From Streptomyces davaonensis JCM 4913 (GTDB lineage: Bacteria; Actinomycetota; Actinomycetes; Streptomycetales; Streptomycetaceae), in the NCBI RefSeq assembly GCF_000349325.1, contig NC_020504.1:1770053-1834052 (forward strand): a DNA stretch of 64,000 nt. Reading direction: 5' to 3'. The notes under the pieces are model-generated. The model was given only the letters and a program-made list of their open reading frames with translations, searched no databases and was not told the origin of the DNA. Below are positions 1 to 8,615 of the stretch, one piece after another (position 1 is the first letter of the stretch; the number at the start of each line of letters is the position of its first letter). The position numbers and the translations under genes were made by a program.

Positions 1-798
1 GCCGCCATGACCGGCGAGGCGGCGATCGACCAGCTGCAGGATCGCGCGAGCACTCTCGATGTTGCCGCCACTCCCGCGCTGACCGTCAAGGCCCTGTGCA
101 GTGACGACACTTACGGTGACATCACCTTCCGGGTGGGCGCCGGGGAGATCATCGGCCTTGCCGGAGCTGCCGGGAGCGGGCGCACCGAGGTCGCCGAGAC
201 CGTCATGGGGCTTCGGACCGCGGCGGCGGGCGAGGTGGAGATCGCCGGGAGTCGGCCCAGGCCGGGCAGTGTGCCCGCGGCGCTCGCCGCCGGCGCCGGG
301 TTCGTCCCCCAGGACCGGCATCATCAGGGCTTCGTACCGGAGATGTCGATCGCGGACAACGCCACGCTGTCCGTTCCGCACCGGCTCGGCAAGAACGGCT
401 TCCTCAGCCGCGACCGCAAGGACCGGCTCGCCGACAACATGATCGAGAAGTTGGCGATCAAGACCCCGGGTCCCGAACTGCCCGTCTCGGCGCTGTCCGG
501 GGGTAACCAGCAGAAGGTCGTCATGGCCCGCGCCCTGGCCGACGATCCGAAGCTGCTTGTACTGATCAATCCGACCGCAGGTGTGGACGTGCGCTCCAAG
601 GAGTTCCTCCTCGGCAAGGTCGAGGAGACCGCCGCAACCGGCACCGGAGTGCTCATCGCCTCCGACGAACTCGACGACCTGCGCATGTGCGACCGGGTCC
701 TGGTGATGTTCCAGGGCCGTGTGACCTCAGAGATCGCCCGCGGCTGGCACGACCACGAACTCGTGGCCGCGATGGAAGGAGTGGACCTCAATGCCTGA
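1..798 (+). CDS. Sugar ABC transporter ATP-binding protein, CUT2/RbsA type (5' truncated)
   Basis: This is the C-terminal nucleotide-binding domain of a two-domain RbsA/XylG-type ATPase. The frame is open at base 1, so the first domain lies outside the window. Counting from the ATG at 7, the degenerate Walker A GAAGSGRTE is at about residues 53-61, the signature LSGGNQQK near 164-172, and GVDVRSK near 192-198. Where family members read LDEPT, this protein reads LINPT, so the Walker B Asp and catalytic Glu are absent from this domain. In this family the first domain usually carries the active ATPase. The stop overlaps the permease start by 8 bp, so the two are translationally coupled. The cargo is inferred from the neighbours to be L-fucose or a related monosaccharide. 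Confidence 0.9.
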   Translation, partial: AAMTGEAAIDQLQDRASTLDVAATPALTVKALCSDDTYGDITFRVGAGEIIGLAGAAGSGRTEVAETVMGLRTAAAGEVEIAGSRPRPGSVPAALAAGAGFVPQDRHHQGFVPEMSIADNATLSVPHRLGKNGFLSRDRKDRLADNMIEKLAIKTPGPELPVSALSGGNQQKVVMARALADDPKLLVLINPTAGVDVRSKEFLLGKVEETAATGTGVLIASDELDDLRMCDRVLVMFQGRVTSEIARGWHDHELVAAMEGVDLNA

Positions 799-1831
799 CA
801 CCGTCCTCGCGGACACGCCCGCACCCACCGCCGAACCTGCGGCCAAGCGCGCCGCGCTGCTCGGCGGGCGCATACCCCTGGCCCGGCTGCGCGACCTCGC
901 ACTGGTCCCCGCGATCATCGTGATCGCCGTCGTCGGGCAGATTGTCAACCCGATCTTCCTTCAGGCCGACAACCTCATCAACGTCCTGCAGACCATGTCC
1001 GAGATCGCCCTGCTTGTGCTCGCCCAGACGATGGTCCTGATCGTCAAGAAGATGGACCTGTCGCTGGAATCCACCATGGGCCTCGCGCCCGGCGTCGCGG
1101 CCTGGCTGATCGTGGCGCCCGGCACCGGCCCCGGACTGGGACTCGTCCCCGGTGCCTGGTCGATTCCGTTGACCCTCGCGGTGGGCGCGCTGATCGGGGT
1201 GGTCAACGCCCTGCTGATCATCCGTTTCGGCCTGAACGGCTTCATCGTCACCCTCGGCATGCTGATCGTGCTGCGCGGTGTGCTGACCGGCATCTCCGGC
1301 GGCCAGACGTTCTTCCAGCTGCCGGAGTCGATGCTCTACCTGGGCTCCGCCCAGTGGTTCGGGATGCCGGCCTCCATCTGGCTCTGCCTTGCGCTGTTCG
1401 CCGCCGCCATCGTCGTCCTCGGCTGGACCAGCTTCGGCCGCTCCCTCTACGCCATCGGCGGCAACGTCGACGCCGCGAAGGCGGCCGGCATCCGCACCGA
1501 CCGGGTGCTGTGGATCGTCATCGTCACCGCCAGCGTGCTCGCCGCCCTCGCCGGACTGCTGCTGTCCGGGCGCCTGGCCTCCGTGGCCTCCGCGCAGGGC
1601 GACGGCTACATCTTCACCGTGTTCGCCGCCGCCGTGATCGGCGGGATCAGCCTGAACGGCGGCAAGGGAACGATGTTCGGCGCGTTCTGCGGCATCCTGC
1701 TGCTCTTCATGATCCAGAACGTGCTCACTCTGGGCGGCGTCCCGGCCCAGTGGATCGGCGCCCTCAACGGCCTGATCATCCTCGTTGCCCTCGCCATCTC
1801 GCGCATCACGGGCGGCAAGGTCCAGGAGTGA
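791..1831 (+). CDS. Sugar ABC transporter permease, CUT2/RbsC type
   Basis: A 346-residue inner-membrane permease of the BPD_transp_2 (RbsC/XylH) family with about eight to ten hydrophobic segments after a roughly 30-residue polar N-terminus. The family region [10 protein letters not shown] followed by [12 protein letters not shown] is clear at about residues 216-237, as is the late glycine-rich segment [16 protein letters not shown]. The gene overlaps the ATPase gene by 8 bp and precedes L-fuconate dehydratase, so it probably imports L-fucose or a similar deoxy or L-sugar. No periplasmic binding protein is in view; it is expected upstream of the window or elsewhere. Confidence 0.92.
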   Translation: MPDTVLADTPAPTAEPAAKRAALLGGRIPLARLRDLALVPAIIVIAVVGQIVNPIFLQADNLINVLQTMSEIALLVLAQTMVLIVKKMDLSLESTMGLAPGVAAWLIVAPGTGPGLGLVPGAWSIPLTLAVGALIGVVNALLIIRFGLNGFIVTLGMLIVLRGVLTGISGGQTFFQLPESMLYLGSAQWFGMPASIWLCLALFAAAIVVLGWTSFGRSLYAIGGNVDAAKAAGIRTDRVLWIVIVTASVLAALAGLLLSGRLASVASAQGDGYIFTVFAAAVIGGISLNGGKGTMFGAFCGILLLFMIQNVLTLGGVPAQWIGALNGLIILVALAISRITGGKVQE

Positions 1832-1883
1832 CCCGGGCGGCCGTCGCCGGCCGCCGACCGCGCCGCCTTCACGTCTCATCGCA

Positions 1884-1900
1884 AGGGGATCGATTCCCCT
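1884..1900. promoter_or_regulatory. Short inverted repeat upstream of L-fuconate dehydratase
   Basis: The sequence AGGGGATCGATTCCCCT has 6-bp perfect arms around TCGAT, in the 92-bp gap between the permease and the dehydratase. It ends 23 bp before the ATG, just ahead of the ribosome binding site. It could be an operator or a small RNA hairpin that adjusts expression inside the operon. No T-tract follows, so it is not a classical terminator. Confidence 0.3.
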
Positions 1901-1923
1901 GTGCTCTCACAGGAGTTGCCGTC

Positions 1924-3249
1924 ATGTCCTCCATCCTGCCCTCATCCGCCCGTATCACCGCCCTGGACGTCCTGGACGTGCGGTTCCCCACCTCCGAGCA
2001 CCTTGACGGTTCGGACGCCATGAACCCCGAACCCGACTACTCCGCCGCCTACGTCGTGCTGCGTACCGATGCCGGCGACGGTCTCGAGGGCCACGCTCTG
2101 GCCTTCACCACCGGCCGCGGCAACGACGTGCAGGCCGCCGCGATCGCCGCTCTCGCCCCGCACGTGGTCGGCCTGTCCGTCGAGGAGGTCTGCGCCGACC
2201 TCGGATCCTTCTCCCGCTCCCTCGTACACGATCCCCAACTGCGCTGGCTGGGCCCCGAGAAGGGCGTCATCCACATGGCCACGGGTGCCGTCGTGAATGC
2301 GGCCTGGGACCTCGCGGCCAAGCGCGCCGGCAAACCCGTGTGGCGCTTCCTCGGTGAGATGTCGCCGGAGGAACTGGTCGCGCAGGTCGACTTCCGCTGG
2401 CTCAGCGACGCGCTCACCCCCGAAGAGGCCCTGGACATCCTGCGCCGCGCCGAATCCGGCCGCGCACTGCGCATCGGCCACCTGCTCGACAAGGGGTACC
2501 CCGCCTACACCACCACCCCCGGCTGGCTCGGCTACTCGGACGAGAAGCTGGCCCGGCTGGCCCGCGAGGCCGTCGCCGACGGTTTCACCCAGATCAAGCT
2601 CAAGGTCGGCGCCTCCCTGGAGGACGACATACGGCGCATGCGCACCGCGCGCGAGACGGTCGGTGAAGGTTTCCGTATCGCCGTCGACGCGAACCAGAGA
2701 TGGGACGTGCAGGACGCGATCGACTGGATGCGCGCCCTGGCACCGTACGACCCGTACTGGATCGAGGAGCCCACCTCGCCCGACGACATCCTGGGCCACG
2801 CCGCCGTCCGCAGGGCCGTCGGACCGATCAAGGTCGCCACCGGAGAGCACATCGCCAACCGGGTCGTGTTCAAGCAGCTGTTGCAGGCCGGGGCGGTGGA
2901 CATCGTGCAGATCGACTCCGCGCGGGTCGGCGGCGTCAACGAGAACATCGCGATCCTGCTGCTCGCCGCGAAGTTCGGCATCCCGGTCTGCCCGCACGCC
3001 GGCGGTGTGGGCCTGTGCGAGATGGTGCAGCACCTGTCGATGTTCGACTACGTCGCCGTCTCCGGCACCATCGAGGACCGCGTCATCGAGTACGTCGACC
3101 ACCTCCACGAGCACTTCGTGGACCCCGTCCGCATCACCGACGGGCACTACCTCGCGCCGGCCCTGCCGGGGCTGAGCGCACAGATGCACCCGGACTCGGT
3201 CAAGGAGTACGCCTACCCCGACGGCCCCGTCTGGGCCGCCCGTGTCTGA
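1924..3249 (+). CDS. L-fuconate dehydratase (enolase superfamily, mandelate racemase branch)
   Basis: A 441-residue enzyme predicted to dehydrate L-fuconate to 2-keto-3-deoxy-L-fuconate. Its length matches characterised bacterial L-fuconate dehydratases. Visible catalytic residues are the KxK base (K225, K227 in IKLKVG), metal ligands D255 (VDANQRW), E281/E282 ([10 protein letters not shown]) and E308 (TGEHIANR), and H358 in PHAGG. ATG 1924 is chosen because AGGAG lies about 8 bp upstream and the protein starts like the family; the frame stays open further upstream but that stretch is the permease read out of frame. The gene ends inside the lactonase start. It is the only dehydratase in the window, so module B probably depends on it. 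Confidence 0.93.
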   Translation: MSSILPSSARITALDVLDVRFPTSEHLDGSDAMNPEPDYSAAYVVLRTDAGDGLEGHALAFTTGRGNDVQAAAIAALAPHVVGLSVEEVCADLGSFSRSLVHDPQLRWLGPEKGVIHMATGAVVNAAWDLAAKRAGKPVWRFLGEMSPEELVAQVDFRWLSDALTPEEALDILRRAESGRALRIGHLLDKGYPAYTTTPGWLGYSDEKLARLAREAVADGFTQIKLKVGASLEDDIRRMRTARETVGEGFRIAVDANQRWDVQDAIDWMRALAPYDPYWIEEPTSPDDILGHAAVRRAVGPIKVATGEHIANRVVFKQLLQAGAVDIVQIDSARVGGVNENIAILLLAAKFGIPVCPHAGGVGLCEMVQHLSMFDYVAVSGTIEDRVIEYVDHLHEHFVDPVRITDGHYLAPALPGLSAQMHPDSVKEYAYPDGPVWAARV

Positions 3250-4120
3250 CGTCCAGGGCCTCGTGGACGCGCACCACCATGTGTGGGACCTGGACATCCG
3301 GCCGCAGGCCTGGCTGGACGAACCCGGGCTCCAGGCCATCCGACGCACTTTCAGCACCGCCGACCTGCGCACGGCGGCGACCGCGAGCGTCGCGGGTCGA
3401 CGGCTGGAGCGCACCGTACTGGTCCAGTGCGTGCCCTCGGTCGACGAGACGCGCGAGTTCCTCGCCCTGGCCGAGCAGGCCCCGCTGGTCGGAGCGGTCG
3501 TCGGCTGGGCGGATCTCACGTCCCCGGCGATCGGCGACGCACTCGACGCACTGCGCGCCGGAGCCGGCGGCAGGTACCTGCGGGCCGTACGGCACCTCGT
3601 CCAGGGCGAAGATGATCCCGCGTGGCTGCAACGGCCGTCCGTCGAGCGGGGTTTGCAAGCAGTGGCCGAACGCGGGCTCGGATACGACCTGTTGATCCGC
3701 AGCCACCAGTTGCCTCAGGCGATCCGCCTGGCCGAGCGTCTCCCTGCCCTTCCCCTGGTCCTCGACCACGCCGGCAAACCACCCCTAGCCCGACGCGACC
3801 TGGACGAGTGGGAGCGGGGCGTTCGGCGGCTGGCCTCGCATCCCCAGGTCCGGTGCAAGGTGTCGGGCCTGGTCACCGAGGCCGACCACGTGAAGTGGAC
3901 GACCACCGACATCCGCCCGGTGTGGGAAGTCCTCCTGGACGCTTTCGGCGCCGACCGGCTGATGTTCGGCTCCGACTGGCCGGTCTGTGTCCTCGCCGGC
4001 GGCTGGAACCGCTGGGCGTACGCCGTCGAGGAACTCCTGGCCGGCTGCTCCGCCGCCGAGACCGGGGCGGTCCTCTCCGGCAGCGCCACCGCCTTCTACC
4101 GGCTCGAGCCCACCCGATGA
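3242..4120 (+). CDS. Amidohydrolase family 2, probable L-fuconolactonase (copy A)
   Basis: A 292-residue TIM-barrel amidohydrolase predicted to open the sugar lactone made by the AKR dehydrogenase to L-fuconate. Metal and active-site motifs are [10 protein letters not shown] near the N-terminus, a His in [15 protein letters not shown], and the C-terminal FGSDWP. The GTG start lies within the last codons of the dehydratase gene (8-bp overlap), so translation is probably coupled. A paralogue with the same motif order lies at 30307-31191. Lactonase activity is inferred from family and context. Confidence 0.88.
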   Translation: MSDVQGLVDAHHHVWDLDIRPQAWLDEPGLQAIRRTFSTADLRTAATASVAGRRLERTVLVQCVPSVDETREFLALAEQAPLVGAVVGWADLTSPAIGDALDALRAGAGGRYLRAVRHLVQGEDDPAWLQRPSVERGLQAVAERGLGYDLLIRSHQLPQAIRLAERLPALPLVLDHAGKPPLARRDLDEWERGVRRLASHPQVRCKVSGLVTEADHVKWTTTDIRPVWEVLLDAFGADRLMFGSDWPVCVLAGGWNRWAYAVEELLAGCSAAETGAVLSGSATAFYRLEPTR

Positions 4121-4133
4121 GAGGAGACAGCCG

Positions 4134-4571
4134 ATGCTGCTGACCGAACTCCTGCACCCCGGCATCCTTGAAGCGCTGGCCGGCGCCGGGCACGGAGCCC
4201 GTGTCCTGCTCGCCGACGGCCACTATCCGGCGAGTACGGCCACCGGTGAGCGGGCCCGAACCGTCCATCTCAACCTGGCGCCGGGCCTGCTGGATGTGAC
4301 CACCGTGCTCGACGTCCTGCTGCGGGCGCTGCCCGTGGAGTCGGCGCACGTCATGGTGCCGCCCGAGGGCGAGCCGGAGCCGCCCGCCATCGCCGAGTAC
4401 CGCTCAATGCTGGCACCCGTGCCGGTCGACACGCTCGGCCGCTTCGAGTTCTACGACGCCGCCCGCTCCCCCGACTTGGCGCTCGCCATCGTCACCGCCG
4501 ACACCCGCACCTACGCCAACCTGCTGCTCACCATCGGCGTCCGCGCTGAAGGGACCTGGAAGACACCATGA
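4134..4571 (+). CDS. fucU: RbsD/FucU family mutarotase, probable L-fucose mutarotase
   Basis: A 145-residue cytoplasmic protein of the RbsD/FucU fold that interconverts sugar anomers. The family opening HPGILEALAGAGHGARVLLA, with catalytic His in GHG, is followed by ADGHYPA; the C-terminal TYANLLLTIGV also fits. ATG 4134 has GAGGAG seven bases upstream. The stop overlaps the next ATG (ATGA), so it is coupled to the zinc dehydrogenase. It should supply the anomer used by the AKR dehydrogenase. Module B has an unrelated RhaM mutarotase at the equivalent place. Confidence 0.9.
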   Translation: MLLTELLHPGILEALAGAGHGARVLLADGHYPASTATGERARTVHLNLAPGLLDVTTVLDVLLRALPVESAHVMVPPEGEPEPPAIAEYRSMLAPVPVDTLGRFEFYDAARSPDLALAIVTADTRTYANLLLTIGVRAEGTWKTP

Positions 4572-5635
4572 CACTCGCAGTCCGCTATCTCGCCGCCCGC
4601 ACCCTGGACACCGCACCCGCCGAGACCCCGCCACTCGGCCCCGGTGAGGTGGAGCTGGCCCCCGCCTACGTCGGTATCTGCGGCACCGATCTGCACATCT
4701 TCCACGGCGACATGGACACCCGGGTCGCCGTGCCCGCCGTCCTGGGACACGAAATGTCCGGCCTGATCCTCCGGGTCGGTCCAGGCGTGGCGGACTGGGC
4801 ACCCGGCGACCCGGTCACCGTGATGCCGCTGCGCTGGGACGACACCTGCCCCGCCTGCCGGGCCGGACACCAACACGTCTGCCAGCACCTCGACTTCATC
4901 GGCATCGACTCCCCGGGCGCGATGCAGCAGCGCTGGACCGTACCCGCCACGACCCTCGTACGGCTGCCGGGCTCCCTCTCCCTGGACCACGCCGCGCTCG
5001 TGGAGCCCACCGCAGTGGCCGTCCACGACGTCGGCCGGGCACAGGTCACCGACGGCGAGAAGATCGTCGTGGTCGGCGGCGGGCCGGTCGGCGTGCTGAT
5101 CGCACTGGTCGCGCGGGCCACCGGAGCCGACGTCCGAGTGGTCGAACTGAGCGCCCACCGACGGTTGCTGGCCGAGGAGTTGGGGCTGACCACCTGGGAT
5201 CCGGCCGCCGACAACGTGCCCGAGCTGGTCCGGCAGTGGACCGGCGACGCCGGCGCGGACGTCGCCTTCGAAGTCTCCGGCGCGCAAGGCGGCGTGGACA
5301 CCGCCATCGACGTGCTCGGCGTGCGGGGGCGGCTGTGCCTGGTCGCCATCCACCCCCGCCCGCGCGAGGTGAACCTGCACCGCTTCTTCTGGCGTGAACT
5401 CACCCTCGTCGGCGCCCGGTTGTACGACCGCTCCGACTTCGAGCACGCGGTCACCCTGGTCGCCGACGGCACAATCCCCGCCGACCGGCTGATCAGCAAG
5501 GTCGTCCCCCTCACCCAGGCGCCCGCCGCGTTCGAGGCCCTGGAGGGCGGCGGCGACGTGATGAAGATCCTCCTCGACTGCACCGACACCACCGACCACG
5601 GCGACAGCGACCACGCCCAGGGAGCCGCCGTATGA
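4568..5635 (+). CDS. Zinc-dependent medium-chain dehydrogenase (copy A)
   Basis: A 355-residue MDR dehydrogenase of the threonine/sorbitol dehydrogenase type. The catalytic zinc site is C38 (GICGTDLH) and H61-E62 (GHE). The structural-zinc loop has three Cys (C94, C97, C105), with Asp at the usual first Cys position. A Rossmann motif VVVGGGPVG follows near residue 168. In this operon it could oxidise 2-keto-3-deoxy-L-fuconate or another secondary alcohol of the pathway; the substrate is not readable from sequence. The start overlaps fucU (ATGA) and the end overlaps the SDR. Copy B is at 31247-32302; the two begin with about 45 identical bases and share long identical blocks. Confidence 0.88.
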   Translation: MTLAVRYLAARTLDTAPAETPPLGPGEVELAPAYVGICGTDLHIFHGDMDTRVAVPAVLGHEMSGLILRVGPGVADWAPGDPVTVMPLRWDDTCPACRAGHQHVCQHLDFIGIDSPGAMQQRWTVPATTLVRLPGSLSLDHAALVEPTAVAVHDVGRAQVTDGEKIVVVGGGPVGVLIALVARATGADVRVVELSAHRRLLAEELGLTTWDPAADNVPELVRQWTGDAGADVAFEVSGAQGGVDTAIDVLGVRGRLCLVAIHPRPREVNLHRFFWRELTLVGARLYDRSDFEHAVTLVADGTIPADRLISKVVPLTQAPAAFEALEGGGDVMKILLDCTDTTDHGDSDHAQGAAV

Positions 5636-6393
5636 CCGCCTTCGACCTCACCGGAAAACTCGCCGTCGTCACCGGAGCCCGCCGCGGTATCGGCCGTGCC
5701 ATGGCCCGCGCCCTCGCCGAAGCCGGGGCCGACATCATCGGCGTCAGCGCGAACCTGGAGGAATCCGGCAGCGACATAGAGAAGTACGTCACCGCCACAG
5801 GCCGCACCTTCGAAGCCATCCGCACCGACTTCGCCGACCCCGAGGCCGTACGGGCCCTCGGCACCGACCTCGCCAGACGCGAACGCCCCGTGGACATCCT
5901 CGTCAACAACGCCGGCACCATCCGCCGCACCCCGGCCGCCCAGCACACCGACGCCGACTGGGACCTGGTCCTCCAGGTCAACCTCAACGCCCAATTCGCC
6001 CTCACCCGCGCGGTGGGCGCGTCGATGGTGGCCCGCGGCCACGGCAAAGTCATCTTCACCGCCTCGCTGCTCAGCTACCAAGGCGGCATCACCGTCCCCG
6101 GCTACACCGCCGCCAAGCACGGCATCACCGGACTCACCAAAGCCCTCGCCAACGAATGGGCACCCCACGGCGTCAACGTCAACGCCATCGCCCCCGGCTA
6201 CATCGCCACCGACAACACCCAAGCCCTCCAGGACGACCCCATCCGCAGCAACGCCATCCTCGACCGCATCCCCGCCGCACGCTGGGGCACCGCCGACGAC
6301 CTCGCCGGCGCCACCGTCTTCCTCGCCTCCGACGCCGCCGCCTACATCCACGGCACCACCCTGCCCGTCGACGGCGGATGGCTCGGCCGATGA
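5632..6393 (+). CDS. KduD-like short-chain dehydrogenase (copy A)
   Basis: A 253-residue classical SDR with TGARRGIG at residues 14-21, NNAG, and a Ser...YTAAK catalytic set. Its closest pattern is 2-keto-3-deoxygluconate 5-dehydrogenase (KduD): NNAGTIRR, LLSYQGG, NTQALQDDPIRSNAILDRIP and VDGGWLGR all parallel that family. In a fucose operon it most likely oxidises 2-keto-3-deoxy-L-fuconate, a role given to SDRs in known non-phosphorylative L-fucose pathways. It overlaps both neighbours by 4 bp. Copy B at 32299-33060 is nearly identical, especially in the last 250 bp. Confidence 0.9.
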   Translation: MTAFDLTGKLAVVTGARRGIGRAMARALAEAGADIIGVSANLEESGSDIEKYVTATGRTFEAIRTDFADPEAVRALGTDLARRERPVDILVNNAGTIRRTPAAQHTDADWDLVLQVNLNAQFALTRAVGASMVARGHGKVIFTASLLSYQGGITVPGYTAAKHGITGLTKALANEWAPHGVNVNAIAPGYIATDNTQALQDDPIRSNAILDRIPAARWGTADDLAGATVFLASDAAAYIHGTTLPVDGGWLGR

Positions 6394-7541
6394 GCGACGG
6401 CCGCTCCGCTCTCCGTGCCGACCGGAACCGTGCTCGGGAGCGCGAGGTGACCGACTTGGTGGCACTCGGCGAGGTGATGCTCCGCTTCGATCCGGGCGAG
6501 GGCCGGATCCGCACCGCGCGCACCTTCCAGGTCTGGGAGGGCGGTGGCGAGTACAACGTCGTACGCGGACTGCGGCGCTGCTTCGGCCTGCGCACGGCCG
6601 TCGTAACCTCCCTGGCCGACAACCAGGTGGGGCGGCTGGCCGAGGACCTGATCCTGCAGGGCGGCGTGGACACCTCGCTGATCCGCTGGGTGCCGGCGGA
6701 CGGTATCGGCCGCACCACGCGCAACGGTCTGAACTTCGTCGAGCGCGGCTTCGGCATCCGGGGCGCGCTGGGTGTCAGCGACCGTGCGGGCACGGCCGTC
6801 TCGCAGTTACGCAAGGGAGATGTGGACTGGGACGCGCTCTTCTCCTCGGGGCCGCGTTGGTTCCACACCGGTGGGATCTTCGCCGGACTGTCGGACACCA
6901 CCGTCGACGTCGCCGATGAGGCCATGGCGGCAGCGCGGCGCCACGGCGTGACGGTGTCCTACGACCCCAACTACCGCCCGAGTCTGTGGCAGGGCCGGGG
7001 CGGCGCGGAGCGGGCGCGCGAGGTCGACCTGCGGCTCGCCCGGCACGCCGACGTCGTCGTGGGCGCCTTGGGACTGGCAGGTCCATACCCGGGGGCGCTG
7101 CGCATCGCGGCGGACGAGGTGCACGGCGCCCTCGCCTCCGTGGCCGGACTCCTGCCTCAGGCCGCAGTGCTCGCGACGACCCTGCGCGAGGTGCTCTCGG
7201 CCGGGATCAACGACTGGTCCTCGGCCGCCTGGTCGGCCCGCACCGGGTTCGTCCGCGGCCCGGAGATGTCCGGCGTGCCCGTCCTGGACCGCATCGGCTC
7301 GGGTGACGGCTTCGCGGCCGGAGTGATCTACGGACTGCTGAAGGTCGGCGTTGACGAGTCCGCACCGGAGTCTCCTGACCGGCCGTTGGCGCACCTCGAC
7401 GCCGCCGCACTGCAGCGTGCCCTGGCCTACGGGACCGCGCACGGCGCGCTGGTCATGACCACCCCGGGCGATGTGTCCATGGCCTCGCTCGCCGAGGTCG
7501 AGGCCCTGATCGCAGGCGGCTCGGCCGCCGTCAGAAGGTGA
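6390..7541 (+). CDS. PfkB family sugar kinase, 2-keto-3-deoxygluconate kinase-like
   Basis: A 383-residue ribokinase-fold kinase. It begins with LVALGEVMLRFDPGEG, has the sugar-binding GGGEYNV region, and carries the PfkB signature DRIGSGDGFAAG, where Asp is the catalytic base and the GSGD loop forms the anion hole. These features resemble KDG kinases. ATG 6390 overlaps the SDR stop (ATGA); GTG 6447, directly before the conserved start, is a possible alternative. A kinase beside dehydrogenases of the non-phosphorylative type suggests a second exit: phosphorylation of a 2-keto-3-deoxy acid and aldolase cleavage. Module B has no kinase. Confidence 0.86.
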   Translation: MSDGRSALRADRNRAREREVTDLVALGEVMLRFDPGEGRIRTARTFQVWEGGGEYNVVRGLRRCFGLRTAVVTSLADNQVGRLAEDLILQGGVDTSLIRWVPADGIGRTTRNGLNFVERGFGIRGALGVSDRAGTAVSQLRKGDVDWDALFSSGPRWFHTGGIFAGLSDTTVDVADEAMAAARRHGVTVSYDPNYRPSLWQGRGGAERAREVDLRLARHADVVVGALGLAGPYPGALRIAADEVHGALASVAGLLPQAAVLATTLREVLSAGINDWSSAAWSARTGFVRGPEMSGVPVLDRIGSGDGFAAGVIYGLLKVGVDESAPESPDRPLAHLDAAALQRALAYGTAHGALVMTTPGDVSMASLAEVEALIAGGSAAVRR

Positions 7542-7586
7542 CGGATCCATGGGCGCGCACGCCGTCCCCGCTCCCCAGGAGAACAG

Positions 7587-8615
7587 TTGGCACATCACAG
7601 CATGCGGCGCCAGAAGATAGGCAGCACGGATGCCGGGATCACCGAGCTCGGCTTCGGGGCGTCCGTCATCGGCAACCTCTACCGAGTCACTCCGGCGCAC
7701 GAGGCGCAGGCTGCGGTCGAGGCGGCTTGGCAGGCGGGCATACGGTACTTCGACACCGCACCGCACTACGGTCTGGGGCTCACCGAGCGGCGCCTGGGCG
7801 CGGCTCTGCGCGAGCACCCGCGGGACAGCTATGTCGTCTCCTCCAAGGTCGGCCGCCTCCTCGTCCCCAACGAACGCCCGCGCGGCACCGACAACGAGGG
7901 CTTCGCCGTACCGGACGACCTGCGCAGACAGTGGGACTTCAGCCGCGACGGAGTCCTGCGGTCCATCGACGACACCCTCGCCCGCACGGGCTTCGACCGT
8001 CTCGACATCGTCTACCTGCACGACCCCGACGACCACTGGCGGCAGGCCGCCGAGGAGGCCATGCCCGCCCTGGCAGAGCTGCGCGACCAGGGGGTGATCG
8101 GTGCGATCGGCGCCGGCATGAACCAGTCGGCCATGCTCGCCCGTTTCCTGCGCGAGACGCCGGCCGACGTGGTCATGCTCGCCGGGCGCTACACCCTCCT
8201 CGACCAGTCGGCCTTGGACGACGTCCTGCCCGCCGCGCAGGAATGCGGCAAGAGCGTGGTGGCGGTCGGCGTCTTCAACTCCGGTCTCCTCTCGCGCGAG
8301 TGGCCCGCCGAGGGTATGACGTACGACTACCAGGAGGCTCCGCCGGCGATGGTCAGCCGCGCCCGGGCGATCGCCGAGGTCTGCGCCGCGCACGGCACGA
8401 CGTTGCCCGCGGCCGCGATCGCCTTCCCGTTCACCCATCCCAGTACCATCAACGTCACCCTCGGGATGCGGACCGCGGACCAGGTCGTACGGAATGTGGC
8501 GCTCCGGCGGCAGCGGATCCCCGACGGTCTGTGGAGCGAACTCCGCGCCCGGGATCTCATCAGGTCAGACGTGCCCGCGGTGGACGGGCCCGGAAGGAGC
8601 GCGCGATGTCGCTGA
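7587..8615 (+). CDS. Aldo/keto reductase, probable L-fucose (D-threo-aldose) 1-dehydrogenase (copy A)
   Basis: A 342-residue AKR predicted to oxidise L-fucose, and probably D-arabinose or L-galactose, to the lactone, the first catabolic step. The AKR tetrad is intact: D56 and Y61 in YFDTAPHYGLG, K87 in VSSKVGRLL, H145 in YLHDPDDH. The family hallmark NERPRGTDNEGF is present. TTG 7587 is preferred because AGGAG lies 5 bp upstream; ATG 7602 would be 20 bp from it. The C-terminus runs into the regulator start. Copy B is at 33057-34118, with 215 bp (8019-8233) identical between them. Confidence 0.9.
   Translation: MAHHSMRRQKIGSTDAGITELGFGASVIGNLYRVTPAHEAQAAVEAAWQAGIRYFDTAPHYGLGLTERRLGAALREHPRDSYVVSSKVGRLLVPNERPRGTDNEGFAVPDDLRRQWDFSRDGVLRSIDDTLARTGFDRLDIVYLHDPDDHWRQAAEEAMPALAELRDQGVIGAIGAGMNQSAMLARFLRETPADVVMLAGRYTLLDQSALDDVLPAAQECGKSVVAVGVFNSGLLSREWPAEGMTYDYQEAPPAMVSRARAIAEVCAAHGTTLPAAAIAFPFTHPSTINVTLGMRTADQVVRNVALRRQRIPDGLWSELRARDLIRSDVPAVDGPGRSARCR

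Noticed and set aside
1354..1923. N-terminal extension of the L-fuconate dehydratase frame back into the permease gene
   Set aside because: The extension is the permease read out of frame; the conserved enzyme starts at ATG 1924 with a good ribosome binding site.
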